Source: Hippopus hippopus
Taxonomy: Eukaryota; Mollusca; Bivalvia; Cardiida; Cardiidae
DNA: 64,000 nt
Assembly (NCBI GenBank): GCA_946811185.2
Contig: OX328112.1
Span: 17,403,215-17,467,214 of the forward strand
Direction of reading: 5' to 3'
Numbering within the stretch: position 1 is the stretch's first letter; the number at the start of each line of letters is the position of its first letter. Below are positions 1 to 15,100 of this stretch, in pieces. The notes below the pieces were generated by a model. The model searched no databases, was not told the origin of the DNA, and saw nothing but the letters and a program-made list of their open reading frames with translations. A program made the translations under genes and the position numbers.

Positions 1-166
1 CAACACAACCAGGCAGACTGTCTGACCTGTCCAGCTGGGTACTACTGTATCAATGCCAGCACAGACTACAGTGATAAACCATGTCCAGTCGGTCACTACT
101 GCCCTAATGGAACCACTTATGATACACAGTACAAATGTCCAGCTGGAACCTTTAATAATATCACAA
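1..166 (+). CDS. Exon 1 (5'-truncated by window): Cys-rich repeats
   Basis: The first base of the window is the first base of a codon. Residues 1-55 carry C-L-T-C-P-A-G-Y-Y-C and P-V-G-H-Y-C motifs and sequons NAS, NGT and NIT. The exon ends ACA A before donor GTAAGC (phase 1). Its true start is upstream of the window. Confidence 0.9.
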
Positions 167-3100
167 GTAAGCCTCCTTTGTGTAACTTTTTATTTTAATT
201 TAACCTTTTACCGCACAATCCCGTCTTTTAACGACCCTAGAGAAGACTACCTCTGAAAACAATGTGAGAAAAGGAGAAAATGCTGGTAACCAGCATTTTC
301 TCCTTTTCCCACATTGTTTTCTACTCAAGGAAGGACAAATTTTGTCAGTTGGGCCACCCTTGATTTGTTGTCTGCAAATGCTTTCAGTTCAGACTAGTCT
401 GAAGTTTTGTTGTGTGGTTAAGACCAAAACGTATGAGCCATGCTCTGTGAAAAGGGGGCTTAATGCATTGGCGAACATTATCGACCCAGGTAAGCCTGCG
501 CAGTCCGTGCATGCTGACCTGGGCCGAAACTTTTCGCTTTTGGTCAATTTTCTGTATGTCAAAGGAGCAGTGTGCCTCATGATTCAGTAGGTTGTTACAC
601 AAGACGGATTTTAGGGATGTAGAAATACTGTGATGACTTACTTGGTATCATGAATCACGGAGATTCATTAAGCCCCCTTTTTGCCAGAGCATTGCTCATA
701 TTTATTTTACATCAATTGAGAAACAAGTCCTGACAACGCATACTAATCTCTCTGGATTCTGCTTCCTGGAAACTACACCAGTACTTACACCAAGTGTGTA
801 GGCCAATGAAAAGTCCCAAAATTGACACCTGTTTCTAGGTTTCAATCTGGGGACCTTATGGTTATGAGGCAGACGTTCTACCTCAAAACAACGGACATCA
901 CCGAATACCAAATGACAAAATTTTATAGATTTTTTGGGTACATTCATATTCAAAGCTTTTGCAGACTACAAATTGAATATGGCTTAATCGATGAAATTTG
1001 TCCTTGACAGGATTTTAAATATTGTGTCTAAAAGAGAAAATCCTGTTTACCAGCATTTTCTCCTTTTGCCACTTTGTTTTAAAAAGGCTTCTTCCTTGAG
1101 GTTGTTAAAACTCAAGATTGTTTGGTTAAGTGTTAATTCTTAACCAGGTGAAAAAAACATTAACCTTTTCCAAAATTGATTTAAAAGACTTTTTCAGTCA
1201 GGAAAAACTTCATACTTATATTGTTTATTTATTAAAGCCACAAACAGTTGTTATTCTTTTTATTTAATGAAATGCTGTTCCATGGAAAAAGGGGGCTTAA
1301 TTTATAATTCCATTATGGACCAATAACAAAAAGGCCACATGTACTTGCAAAACACAATACCTCTTGTATGTTTGTATCAAAAAAGGTATTTTTTGGCAGG
1401 GATATCATTTATACAAAATTACTTGTTTATTTTACAGCCCAGCAAGACTTGTCTGCATGTCTCCAGTGTCTCCCTGGCTATTATTGTGATGTACAGGGGC
1501 TCAGCCAGCCCACAGGTCCCTGCGACCCAGGTTGGTATTGTACATCAGGCTCCAGCCTCGCCCAACCATCCAGTCCTGAGGGTGGACAGTGTGTTGCAGG
1601 TACCTATTGCCCACAAGGAAGTTCAGCACCCACAGGCTGTGACCCAGGGAGCTACTGTTCCACAAACGGGCTAAGTACTGTGACAGGTAACTGCAGTGCA
1701 GGTTACTATTGTACCATGAATTCAACAACAAATCAGCCTACAGGAACTGGAGGTGAGTTATTGTTATCATGATCATTATTATTTTTATATCATTCATTGT
1801 GCTGATACTACTACTGCTACTTTTATCATTATTTGATCATTATTTTAGTAAATTTGACATAACACAACATGGCTTTTAGTCAGTGCCCATGTATGAATTA
1901 TTGTTTTGATCTGAATTTTTTTTTTTTCAGCAAGACCAATTGCTCATATGATTTTATTCTTTATCTATTCATTGTTATGGTGCTTTTAGTATTTAAACCT
2001 ATGCCAGGTTCCTAAGCTTTAGTCCAAAGTGAACGCATTTACTGACAACAAATCAAACATGGCTCAAATGATGGGATTTTTCTAGTATGGTGGAAAAAGC
2101 TGAGGGAAAAGATGAACTGTGGGTTACCAGGATGTTCTTCTTTTCCCACACTTTCAGAAGCTTTCTTTGTCAGGGCTATTTAAAACTTGGAAATGTATGG
2201 TAATGTGTTATCCCTTTGACAAACCATCAGCAGTTTTAACAACCCTGAGGAACAAGGCCTTTCAAAACAGGGAAAAGGGAGAAAACACTGATTACCAGCA
2301 TTTCTCACTTTCCAACAATATTTTGTACCCTTTTTAAGATAAGTCCTATCATTGACAGTGCATTTAATTTGTCCTCCGTAAATGCTTTCAGATTTAATGT
2401 TTGTAAAACTTTGTGATCTGGGAAAGTGTTTACTCTTTACTGAACAACAGAATTTTTCAACTTTTTCAAATGCAAAGTTTTTGCCGACAACAAGAAGAAT
2501 GTAACTAAAAAATCAGAAATTGTCCTTGAAAGGGTAGAAAACATTTTGGGAGAAGAAAAAAAATGCTGGTAACTTTGCCACAATGTTTTCAAAAAACCTA
2601 CCTCTCTTTCACAAACATTGTATTGTCTGGTAAATGGGTTAAACTAAGTTGCTGCAAAATATTTCCAGGTAATGAATGCCCAACTGGTCACTATTGTATT
2701 GAGGGTAGCTCCGCAGCACAACCTTGTCAACCAGGCACGTTCCTTCCAAGCACAAGAGCTGATGAAGCCAGCGACTGTCTCAGCTGTACGGCCGGTAAAT
2801 ACTGTACATCCTCTGGACTGTCTGCTGTGCAAGGAGACTGTGATGCAGGTTTGTGAAATAGTTTTTATATTCTTAGTTTTTGATTTAGTAAACAGTTTAT
2901 TTTGTGTTTCATCTGTGAGAACATGAATACAATTCCCTGTCTCACAGCAAGTAATGTTCACTTGGCATGATGTTGAATGAAGATGATGTGTTCATTTCCA
3001 GATGAAAATATACTTAAATTCATAGAATTGCAAAAATTTATTTTTAACACATTTATCCATGATTTTCTCCATAAGTGTATACATATTGTGTAAAGAAAGT

Positions 3101-6100
3101 ATTTCTAGGACAAATCAGCTTCTTATGAAAATTAAAACAATTTCTTTATATCATAAGACAAAAAAAATTTGTTTAGAGTAAACACCACTATCACATATAT
3201 CTATCTTTTTTTTCAATAGGTTACTTATACCAAGTTATACTGTATAAGTGGAAATTTTTGTGATGTTGAAATTTATGTGATTTCGCGAATTAGAAAAATT
3301 CACAATTTTTTTGTTTGCATATATTTTACCACAAGTATGCCCACAAGTAACAAGTGTCTTGAAATTCTCAAACATTTTTGTATGCAAAATATCTGTGATC
3401 AGTAATTCTCAATTTTTTTGACTCACGTATATATCCACGCATATGGTAGCTGGTGACCTAAGTAAAAATGAGGTTCCTGTTCTTGTATCAGTACCATCCT
3501 CTTGTTTAGTAAAGCATTTGAAACAAAGATATTACTGAGATTTAGTGTACTGTATTTACAGCCATTGAGAAAAGAGGTTGAGTTTATATACACTTCTCAA
3601 AAAAATTAAAGGAACTCATGTCCTTGATTTTGATCACAAGATACTGGTAATTCTTTCAGTACAGGACAATGCAAATAATTTTCTGCTTGTAATTCATTCA
3701 GTCTTAACACTGAGCAGACAAAATGATATGGTTTGCACAAAAGATGTATGGGCTATGACTGTAAAAGCCGTCTTTGGATATGCCCACAGGATTTTAAGAG
3801 AACTTGAGGTGTTACATTTCATTCTTGTTTTCTTCTGTAGTATGATATGACAAAAATATCAACAAAAGATTGGAAAATATGAGTTGTTTAACATAGGAAC
3901 AATTAAAACAAATTTCTTGATTTTCTTTGTAACATGGCTTATCAGCATTTAAAATCAAACAAACAAGAAAAGTATTAAGCCATTTTGTCTGGTAAGAATA
4001 TAAGTTGATGGTTTTCAAAGCACAGAGACTGAGTGTTTAGCAAAATGAAAGATTTGAATTTCTGTATTTGTGTGTTCCTTTAATTCTTTTAAGCAGTGTA
4101 GTTGGCAGTGAAAGAGTTTGGAATAAACGATTTACTTTCATATCTCGTTTTTTGCTAGGTTTCTACTGCCCTGGTGGTCAAATAGTAGGAAATCCAAGCA
4201 GCTATGAGTGTCCTGCGGGTTATTTCTGTGTGGTTGGTTCCAGTACTTATACCATATGTCCGTCGGGAACCTACCAGGATCTGACTGGTCAATCTACATG
4301 TAAAACATGTCTGGAAGGCTTCTACTGTGACAACAGTAATGGTTCAATCACTAACTACACGCTCAGTGTGTGTCCTTCAGGTAAGTACCTTTTTTAACTC
4401 CTCTTCCAAACAGTCTGGTGTTTTTACTGTTCTGAAGAAAGAGGCCTTGAAAACATTGTAGAAAAGAAGAAAGTTCTGGAAACCAGCATTTTTTTCCTTT
4501 TCCATAACGTTTTCACCCTTTCAAAGACAGGCTTTTGAAAACATGATTACCAGCAATTTTTCTGTTCCCCATAGTAGGTGAATACAAACACAGAACTATG
4601 ATCTATTTTTATCAAAATGCAATATTTACAGCAATGTACATATATGTCGTCTTTGACTTAGCATACATATAAGTTTGAAATATGAGCTGCTCTCTGGAAA
4701 AAAATTTTTTTTTTGCTTCTTCATTATGCATTATATCAAGCAAGTCATCACATAATCATGGATCCATGAATTCTATTTAGTTTATCAATTGACTGAATCT
4801 CAAGGTAGAATGGTCCTTTGACAAGCAGGGAAGTTACACATATCAGCAAGTTTCAACCAATGTCAGCCTGCACAGACTGCGCAGGTTGACATGGCTTGAT
4901 ACTTTTTGCAGATGCATTAAATCCCCTTTTTACAGAGCATGGCTCAAATGTTAGCAGACAGACAAGAAGAAATACAATAGTTGCCAATTGTTAATGTTCT
5001 GTGCTTTTTTTTTCAATTGTATGTTATTCTTTAGAGTGCTAAGTTAATGAAATGGACCATCTTAAATTGGGAAAAGGCAAAAGTATCGCTATTTCATGGT
5101 AATTTTTCCTAGAATATTTCACAAAGAGGCAAACAATATAGATCCAAGAACATATTAAAACTGTTTGCCAAAGCAACTGAAGCAGGATTCAATCGGGGCT
5201 TTAAGGACTTTTTTGAAAAACCGTATGTAGGTAGATTGATTATTTCAATACTTGTTTTGATTATACCACATACAAATGAGTAGCTTTCTTGTAACTAGAA
5301 AAGTACCCTGTGACAAAGCACAGGTTACTCCCATCATGAAGAATGTTTAACCCTTTACTCCACAGATACTCATTTTGACGCATCAAGAACAGACAGCTTT
5401 TGAAAACATTGTGGGAAAAGGAGAAACTGCTCGTAACGAGCAGTTTCTCCTTTTCCCAAAATTTTTTTTACTCTATCAGATATCTGTATCTCCATTTGTC
5501 CACATTTTTGACATCATATCTTTATTTGCTGCTGAACTGGAAGAGTCTAAAATTGGCATATCAGGTAAAGGGTTAACTCTTTACCAGACAATAAAGTTTC
5601 CAGCTTGTATTCAAAACATGTAATGCTGAAAAATAAGAAAACATCACATTAACATGAGAAAAATGCTGGTTACCTGCACTTTCTGCTGTTTGTACAATGT
5701 TTTCAGTTTTGTTCTTCAAATCACATAATCACAGGTGAACACAAGATTTTTTTTTATTTGGAAGAGCAGAGTATTTCAAAAAGAGGGGGAAAATATTGAA
5801 AAATTATGTTGTCTGTTTTGTTAGGTCATTACTGCCCCAACGGGACTCAAACATCCAACCAATATCCATGTCCAGCTGGCACCTACAACAACCTGACTGG
5901 ATTTACAGCTTCATCAGATTGTCTCCCTTGTCTAGGTAAGATCTAGTCCTATAGACTAAAACTGTGGGATTATTTTTTTTGCTTTGCTGTACCCTAAAAT
6001 AAGCATACAACTTCAGGGATATATTTGAAACAGCCTGTCAATCTGTCTGTCTGACCATATGTTGTATGTACTGTAATGGCTTCAGCAGAAAGACCTGGAA

Positions 6101-9100
6101 AAACTGTGTAGCTTAGTGAGGGACAGTGGTTTGGGGTTAGATCAGTTGATGAGCAAGGACAACTTTTGGAGTTACCCACAATGTTTTCAAAAGTCTTATT
6201 CCACAGATTTGTTAACACACTGGGATTATTTTGTAAAGAGATAATCACGTTAAATGTTTGAAACCCTTCTTCCTTGGGTCCATAGAGCAAAGGGTTGTTT
6301 TTGATTTGAAAAAAAGTGTTATACAATAGATCTAATCTCACATTTTTATTGATGGTTTTAGCACTGTTGTCTTCTGTCAGTGTTACAGTATTTTTTAATT
6401 TCATTAAGATTATGAAAATGGCATGTAACTCATTTACTATGTATAATATTTGTCATGATATTTTTTTTGTAATTTGAGCCAATGGGCTTAATTCTTAAGT
6501 AAAATGTGTCATTGTTATTTTACCATTTACTTTCCAGGTGGCTACTACTGCACCGTGGGCACTATATATCCCTCCCTACCTTGTGCAGCAGGGTATTACT
6601 GTAGGAACAGCTCCCAGTCGGCCTCACCAAGCCAGGGAGATGAAGCCAACCAATGTCCAGTGGGTCACTACTGTCCAGAACAGACCACAGAGCCAATCAA
6701 ATGTCCCATTGGGACATTCTCTAACTCTGTCCTACTGATGAATGAGTCAAATTGTACCCCATGTACACAAGGTAATTATGCTTTTGTTTTTCAGATTATT
6801 AGCTTGGCTGTTTTTGAAGAAAAAGTCAAATTATTGTTCTAGCCCTAGTGTCACTGTCTGCATCGTCGTGCAAAAACTTTGACATTTATATCTCTGTCAT
6901 TACCGAAGGTATTTACGTCAAAGTTGGACTAGTTATTAACTGTCAAAAGGGGAACCCATACAGTAGAGACAGGTAACTATCAAAATATTTTTGAATCAGT
7001 TATGCCCCATTTTCGACCTTGAATTTTCACTAAAAGCAACTGCAGCCGAACATGGGTTTCTCTTGTTTGTCAAAACTTCTTTTGAAGACCATTTCTAAGA
7101 AATTTTCCCTTCTAAGATTTTATGCTGAAATGTTTGTAAGCTCTTCCCAAGCTTAATGTCACAGTCTGTGCAGAGGACTTTGAAATAATCTTTGCAAGAT
7201 TAATCATCCTGCCAAGCCAAAGTTCTTTCCAAGACTGGTAAACTCTTTACCACACAATTTTCAGCTGTAATGACTCTGAAAAAGAAGCCTTTTAAAAACA
7301 TTGTGGGAAAGGAGAAAATGCTGGTAACCAGCATTTTCTCCCTTTCCCACAATGTTTTCTACCCTATGAAAGACAAAAAACATCATTTGAGCCACCTTTG
7401 ATTTATTGGCTGCCAATGCTTTCAATCTAGTCTAGTCCAAAGTTTTGTTGTTTGGTGAGGGGTTTAAATTTTTTGATGTGGAAATAGTTTTCTCTTCTAA
7501 CTTAACTTTTGTTCCTGTTAATTTGAAAAAAATACTCAGTGGCTTTGAACAGAAATCAACTCATATGGAAAAGGGTTCAAATGAAAAAACATTGTGACCT
7601 GAAAGAGATATTGCTCTTAATGATTACTTTTTTGTGGGTCACAATATTTTCAGAAGTCATCATTTTTGGAGCTTTGAAAATGAATCTTAGAGTTAAGATC
7701 CATCTATATCTTTTGTCTAGGTTACTATTGTGATGCTGAAGGACTAATAGCTCCGGTCGGAGAATGTGCAGCTGGCTTCTATTGTGAGACAGGCTCTAAT
7801 AATGACTCCCCTGTGGAATGTCCAGCTGGTAGTTACTGCCCTAATGGTGAGTCTTTCTTTACTTTTAGATCACTTTGCAAGAAATAAAATGAGCCATGCT
7901 GTAGCAAAAGAGCACTTAATGCATCTCCATGATGTATTATACCAAGCAAGATATCACATTATTATTAACATCCTAAAATTCATTTTGTTTAACGACTGAC
8001 TGAATCATGATATATACTGGTCCTATTACAGGCAGGAAATTCACTAATAGCAAATAGTTTGCACAGACTGTGCAGGCTGGAATGGGTTGATTCTTTTGCA
8101 GATGTATTAAGCCCCTTTTTCACAGAGCATGGCTCATATTTTAATCCACCTATCTGTGAAGCACGGTAATGAAGGAGCAGATTTCTTGAAAAGTTTCTTA
8201 CCCTTACTCGCCGTTTAACAATACACGCAACAAGGTTAGTTGATTTTAGTGCCCTTAAAATGTATTGTCACAAGAAACGTTGATATTTATGTTTTCAGTT
8301 GTTGTGTGGTAAAGTGTAGCAGAAAACACTAAAACACCAGTCTAAAAATGATATTATATGTATACATGTTTCCAATTTTTCCAGGTACCCACACACCATT
8401 CAAGTGCCCCACAGGTACTTTCTCCAATGCCACAAGACTATCTGACTCCAGTAACTGCACACAGTGTACAGCTGGTAGCTACTGTACAACTACGGGTCTG
8501 ACTGCAGTGGAAGGAAATTGTACAGCAGGGTACTATTGTCCAACAGGTAGGGACTGGCTGTTTAAACCTTTTTCAAATGACAAAATATAAGATTTGCCAA
8601 AATCGAAAGCATTTACAGACGACAAATTAAGTATGGTTAAATGATCAGATTTTTCATTGAAAGGGTAGTAAACTTTGTGCAAAATGGAGAAAAATGCTGC
8701 TTATATTCTACATGTCAAAGGACCATTCTACCTCATAGTTTAGTTACCGGTATTTGTTAGAAAAAATGGATTTTTATGGATCCATAATTTCCCAAGCTAC
8801 ATACTGCTTTTCCACATAACCATCATCAAAAGAATGATCAGTGGGGGGAGAGAAATGAAATCTGTTGCAATGACTTTTATCTATCCTCTGAAAGAAATTG
8901 GATGAGCTTAGGATTCAAACCAGTGATCCTCTGGTCTCAAGTCTTGTAAGCTACCTACTGTGCTACTGGGCTCTGCGTATAGTTATGTGATGACTTACTT
9001 GGTATAATGCATTACAAAGATGCATCAGACCCCCTTTTGCTGGAGCATGGCTCATATAGATTATATGGCTTGCAACACGCGAAAAGGGGCATTCAGACAT

Positions 9101-12100
9101 TTGCGTAAAGTGTCGTCTCGGATCAGCCTGCGCAGTCCGCGCAGGCTTATCCGAGACGGCACTTTGCGGCTACATTATATTTTGTTCTTCAGTAGACTTG
9201 CGCAAAACAGAAAATTACGTAAAAACGGAAAGTGTCGTTTCGGATTAGCCTGCACGGACTGTGCAGGCTGATCTGAGACGACACTTTACGCAAATGTCCA
9301 AATGTCCCTTTTCGCCTGTTGCAAGCCATATAGAGTTTATTTCATCAGCTTGTGGTTAATATGGGGAAATATTTGCCGAAAAAGGGAAAGGTATGCAAAA
9401 ATAACGAGTGCCATAAGGCACGAGTTATTTTCGCGGACCTTTCCCTTTTGAGGCAAATATTTCCCCATATTAACCACAAGCTGATGAAATGAATTATATA
9501 TTATATTTCCTCTGATTATTTTGTCAACGAATGCCACTTTTAAAACTTAAAAATTTAAAAAACTTAAAAAAGTAGTTCCAGATTTTCAGCAGGAGGAAAA
9601 TATTCACTGTGACGGGGAAATAATTCCCCCAGCTTAAATTACAACATTTCTTTACCCATAACATTTCTAAAAATAGACACATGAAATATAATATTGTATT
9701 TTACAGGATCTACTAGTGGTACTGCTGTGATTTGTCCAATTGGGTTCCACTGTCCTGAGGGTAGCCCAGACAAACAGAAATGTGCTGCGGGTACATACAC
9801 CACACAGACAGGCAGATCATCTTGCAGTCTCTGTCCACAAGGGTATGTGGTATTCAAACTTTACCTTGAACACTTTACCACACACATCTTTAACAACCCA
9901 AAAAGAAAAAGGCTTTTGAAAACATTGTGGGAAAAGGAAAAAATGCTGATCATCAGCATTGTATACTTGGCCAGCAATAATTTGTCCTATTTGGTTACAG
10001 CATTTTCTCCTTTCTTCACAATGTTTTCTACCTGTTTAAAGATAGCTCTCATCATTTGAGCCAAATTTGATTCATAGTCTACAATTTCTTACACTTTGCT
10101 TTGCCTAAAATTTTGAGAGCTCAAAACACAACTTAAGTTTTGTGTAGGCAAGGTAAAGGTTGTAAGATTTGACCTGGCAGGGCATGGCTAACCTTTGAAG
10201 TATGTCGACCAGTTCATTGTTCATTTTAAGTGGCCTTGAGCCAGTTCTGAATTCTTTGTTGTAAATCTATGTTAACACATGTAACATAACAGTAGTTTAT
10301 TGATCCTTTGCTTTTTGGACACATGAAGTGCATACTCTTTACTGTCTGAAAACATTGTGAAAAAATGTGCTTCTTATCCATATTGTTAATTTCTCATATT
10401 CTAATCTTTGTATCGCATTTTATACAGCTACTCATGATGATTTCTGAATTACCTATTTTACACCGATCTAAAATGCAGTGAACTGTACCATAGCTCCACT
10501 CTGCCAGATCAATTCTTATAGCCTATAGATAAAGACCCAACAGCACAGAATGTGTAGCCTTAATCCATTATACAACCATCCCGAGTTTTAAAGACCCTGA
10601 AAAAGAAGGGTTTTGAGCACATTGTTGAAAAAGGAAAAAAAATGCTATTAACTAGCATTTTCTCCGTTAAATAAAAAAACTGCAATCTTTGAGTCGCATC
10701 TGTGTTCTTGCCTGCAAATGCTTTGGTAGAGTCAAATATTTTGCCATTCGGTAAAGAGTTACCCCTTTACCACACAGTCCTTAGTTTTAACGACCTTGAG
10801 AAAGAAGCCTGTCGAAAACATTGTGGGAAAAGGAAAAAATGCTAGTAACCAACATTTTTTCCTTTTCCCACAATGTTTTCTACTCTTTCATAGACAGAAA
10901 TCATCATTTTTGCAACTTTTCATTTGTGGTCTGTAAATGCTTTCAATTTGGACTAGTATAAAATTTTGCCATTTTGTAAAGAGTTAAATTGGATCTTAAC
11001 TGTTGGATATTGTTAAATATCAGTTGAAAGTTATATTTTGGTCTGCTTTTCTGACTGAGAAAGTACCGGTTGCCCTGGCAACTCTTTACCAAATAATCCC
11101 ATGTTATTATGACACTGAGAAGGACTGCTTTTGAACACATTGTGAGAAAAGGAGAAAATGCTGGTTACCAGCATTTTCTCCTTTTCCCACAATGTTTTCT
11201 ACCCTTCCAAAAGTTTTTCTTCACTTTCAAAGACAAGTCTTATCATTTGAGGCACATTCACCTACTGCAAATGCTTTGAATAAGTGCAATACTTAATTGT
11301 TTGGGCAACAATATGAATTCTGTATCAATCTCAATTACTTCTCTTCATATTTCAGGTACTACTGTTTGTCGGACAATGTTGTCGCTGGTAATGCTAATTC
11401 AGCTCTTTATGATTGCCCAGCTGGATTCTATTGTCCAGAGGGTACCGGCTATGACTGGCAGTCCTGTCCCAAAGGAACATACAGCACACAGACAGGATTG
11501 TATCAGGTATGATAGCCGATTGATTGATTGATTGATTGATTGTATGGTGTTTTTTTAGAGCATTTTGAACATTACTTCAGTATGTGGCGGTGGCAAGTGC
11601 ACCTATCGATGCTTTCGTTGAATTTCTTTTATTAATATTCCACACAATATTCTTTCCAAGCCACTTGCTGCTTTCCTACATAACCATTTCCAAAGCAATA
11701 GCCAGCGGTGAGAGAGGAACGAATTGTGTCGCAATGACTATTATTAATCCTTGAAAGAAATCGGCCGAGCTATGGATCAAACCAGCGACCCCCCCTTCCC
11801 ACTCTCAAGTCCTGTATGCCGCCAACTGAGCTATCAGGGCTCAGCTTGGTAACATTCAGGACTCGAAACTAGGAGTATCACCCAATTTCTATCCAAGGAT
11901 TGATGTTGCTTATTGCGAAAGGACTAACTCCTCTCTCACTGCTGAACATTATTTTGACAGTGCCAGCCAGTTGCTTCAGAAGAACATAGTGTGAGGCACT
12001 GGTAAACAGAAGTCAAAGGAAGCACAGATGGAAGCACTGGCCACTGCAATATAGCTGAAATAGTGTTGAAAGTAGTATTAAACACCATACAATTAAGGTT

Positions 12101-15100
12101 TACAAAATTAGGTATGGTGCAGGGCGACTAAAAAGGCTGAACATAAAAAGGTAAATAGGTAAAATAGGTAGCTCTAAAATCAACTATGAAGGAAACAAAA
12201 CATATTGTTCATTGCTAACCCTTTACCAAACATTCCTGGGTTTTCACGACCCTGGGAATGAAGGCTGTTGAAAACAATGTAAGAAAAGGAGAAAATGCTG
12301 GTTAGCAGCATTACCTCCTATTCCCACAATGCTTTCTACCCTATCAGAGAGCTGAAGGTCATTTGTACCAGTTTTGAATTTGTTGTCTAAAGACGTTTTG
12401 GATTTGAAAGAGCCTGAAATTTGTTATTTGGGAAAGGGTTAAATGCTTCACTCAAATATTATAACTCATTGAGTGTTTGAGACTTAATTCCCTCAGTTTC
12501 CATTTAAACATCATGTTGTTTTTCTTCCCACAGGTAACACAATGTACAGACTGTGATGCCAGTTACTACTGTGGTCTGGACAATGCTACAGCACCAACGG
12601 CTCTATGTTCCGCTGGATATTATTGTCAGAGTGGCGTGGACAGACCTAACCCAGATAATGATGCAACAAACAGCACATACAACGCTTCCTGTCCACTGAT
12701 TGGAGGACACACAGGTATGTTTTATAAGCTGCCAAACCGTAACCATTTACTAAACACAGCAAAACTTTAGGATTGTCCAAATTGTAGGCATTTGCAGGGA
12801 CAAAATAAATGAGAATAGAATCAAGAACTGAAATTTGCTTTCGAAAGGGTAAAGAACATTGTTGAGAAAGGAGAAAATGCTGGTTACCAGCATTTTCTTC
12901 TTTTCCCACAATGTTTTCTAAAGCCTACTTTTTAAGGGTAGTTTAAAAGTTTTGATGCTTGGTAAAGAATTAAGGCATCTGGATTTCATGTGGTTCTTCC
13001 ATAATCCAAATATTACATGGATTAATAGTTAGGACCTACTTCTCAGTCTCATTTCAAAAGGCCCAGCAGCTGCCCAAAATAAACAATGCAGGTGTTAGAA
13101 TGTATTTGAATTCAAATTATACATTTTAAAGTTTGGAAATGATTTTAAAGACGACAGTGTGTTATTGTGCAGTTGGTCTAAGTGTTAGTCACAAGCAGCA
13201 AAATGAAATTAAAACCAGGTAAGAAGTAAACAAAAGATAGAGCAACCTGGCAACTATTGACCTACTTTTAAAATTCATGTTTTTGCTGGTGCAGTCTTTG
13301 CAGGCTGACCTGAGTCAAAACATTTTGCTAATCTTAAATTCGTGCATGTTCAAGGACAAGTCTACCTCATTCAGGAGGTTATTAGACAGAGTGGATTTTT
13401 ATGGATCCATAAGTACCAGTATGTGACTTCTTGTTTTGCATAATCCAGTAAATCCCCTTTTCCAGAGTACCTCCCATTTACATGTATGTGGCTCACTAAA
13501 ATTTGTCTTTTCCCAAATTTATTGGCGGTATCATATTATGATTAGATTTGATTTTAGCCTACTGACAGAAAAAAGCTTTCATTTACATTTTGTTAGCTTG
13601 CTAGGATTTATTTTGGCTTTATCATATTTTAATTAGGCTATGGAGATCTTTGTCCAATCGGATCGTACTGTCCAGAAGGGTCAGATGTACCGGTTAACTG
13701 TCCACCAGGAACATACCAGGATGAGGAAGGGCAGAGCTATTGCAAAGGATGTCCAGAAGGTAGGGCTGGGCTATATTTAGCTAATTCTGTATACTTGATT
13801 ACAATTATTATGTTTTATTCATTTTGACCCATTACTATACAATTACTGCTTAGACAGCTTCTGAAAATGGCGTAGGAAAAGGAGTAATTTCTGGTCACTA
13901 AATGTTTTTTACAATCTTAAAGATAATTTTCTGTTTATTTTTGTCACTTGAACCAGTTTTTGGTTGGTACAAAAGCAGAGTATTGTAGCTCAGTCAGTAA
14001 CACATTTGGCTTGAAACACAGGGATCCCAGGTTCCATTCTCAGCTCAACCAAAATGTTTCTAGGAATTAATAGTAGTCTTTGTGACAGGATTCACTCCTC
14101 TGTCCTCTTTCACAATCGAACATTGTTTTAACGAGTGGGAAAGCAGCCAGTTGCTTGCAAAGAATGTTGTGAAAGGTTCTAGTAAAAGAAACTTTGGGAA
14201 AGAAGGGACAGTTGCACAGGCTGCAACAAAATAGCCAAATCAATATTGAAAATAGCATTAAATATTGCACAAGCAAACAGGGTTAGGTCTGAGAGCAGCC
14301 TGTACAGGAAATGACTACTGAAAATATCACTGGTAATCACTATTATTGAAGGGACATGTATTGTTCAGAATTGATATTTTGATAGATTTATACTGTATAC
14401 GTGGATATATAAGTTTATATAAATTTGCTAATTACCTATTACAGACATTTTGCGTACGGAAATGTTTGCGAATTCAAGACACTCGTAATTTGTTGGTATG
14501 CTTGTAGTAAAATATGCAAACAGAAAAGTTTGCAAATTTTTCAAATTTGTGAAATCGCAAAAATTTCCACATTGCAAAAATTTCCACTGAGACAGTATTT
14601 TAATAGGTTTACTCTTTACCAAACAATTAAATTTGAGATTTATCCAAATTAAAAGCATTGGCAGGTCTTCTATGAAATAATATGGCTCATATATATAATG
14701 TGGGATATAGCTTTCAAAGGGTAGAAAACATTGTGGGAAAATGGGAATATGCTGGTTCACAGCATTTTCTCTTTTTTCCACAATGTTTTCAAAAGCTTTG
14801 TTCCACATGTTTGTTTAAACACAGGATCTTTTAGTAAAGGGTTAACTCTTTACCAAGCTACAGAATTTTAGACCTGTCTAAATTTAAAGCATTTCCAAAT
14901 GACAAAATAAGTGTGGCTCAAAAATTCGCATTTGTTTTAGGAAGGGTAGAAAACATTGTGGAAAAAGGAGAAAATACTGGTTATCCGCGTTTTCTCCTTT
15001 TCCCACAATGTTTTCAAAAGGCTTCTTTCTTAGGGTCGTTAAAACTCAGGATTGTGTGTAAAGGGTTAAGGCATGTATTGATAAGACTTACGACAATATA

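Noticed and set aside
3578..3850. 90-codon plus-strand ORF in intron 3
   Set aside because: No Cys-module signature, no suitable splice sites, and exons 3 and 4 already join in frame.
5994..6404. 136-codon minus-strand ORF in intron 5
   Set aside because: Part of it is the H1 peptide motif; there is no start context, domain or splice support.
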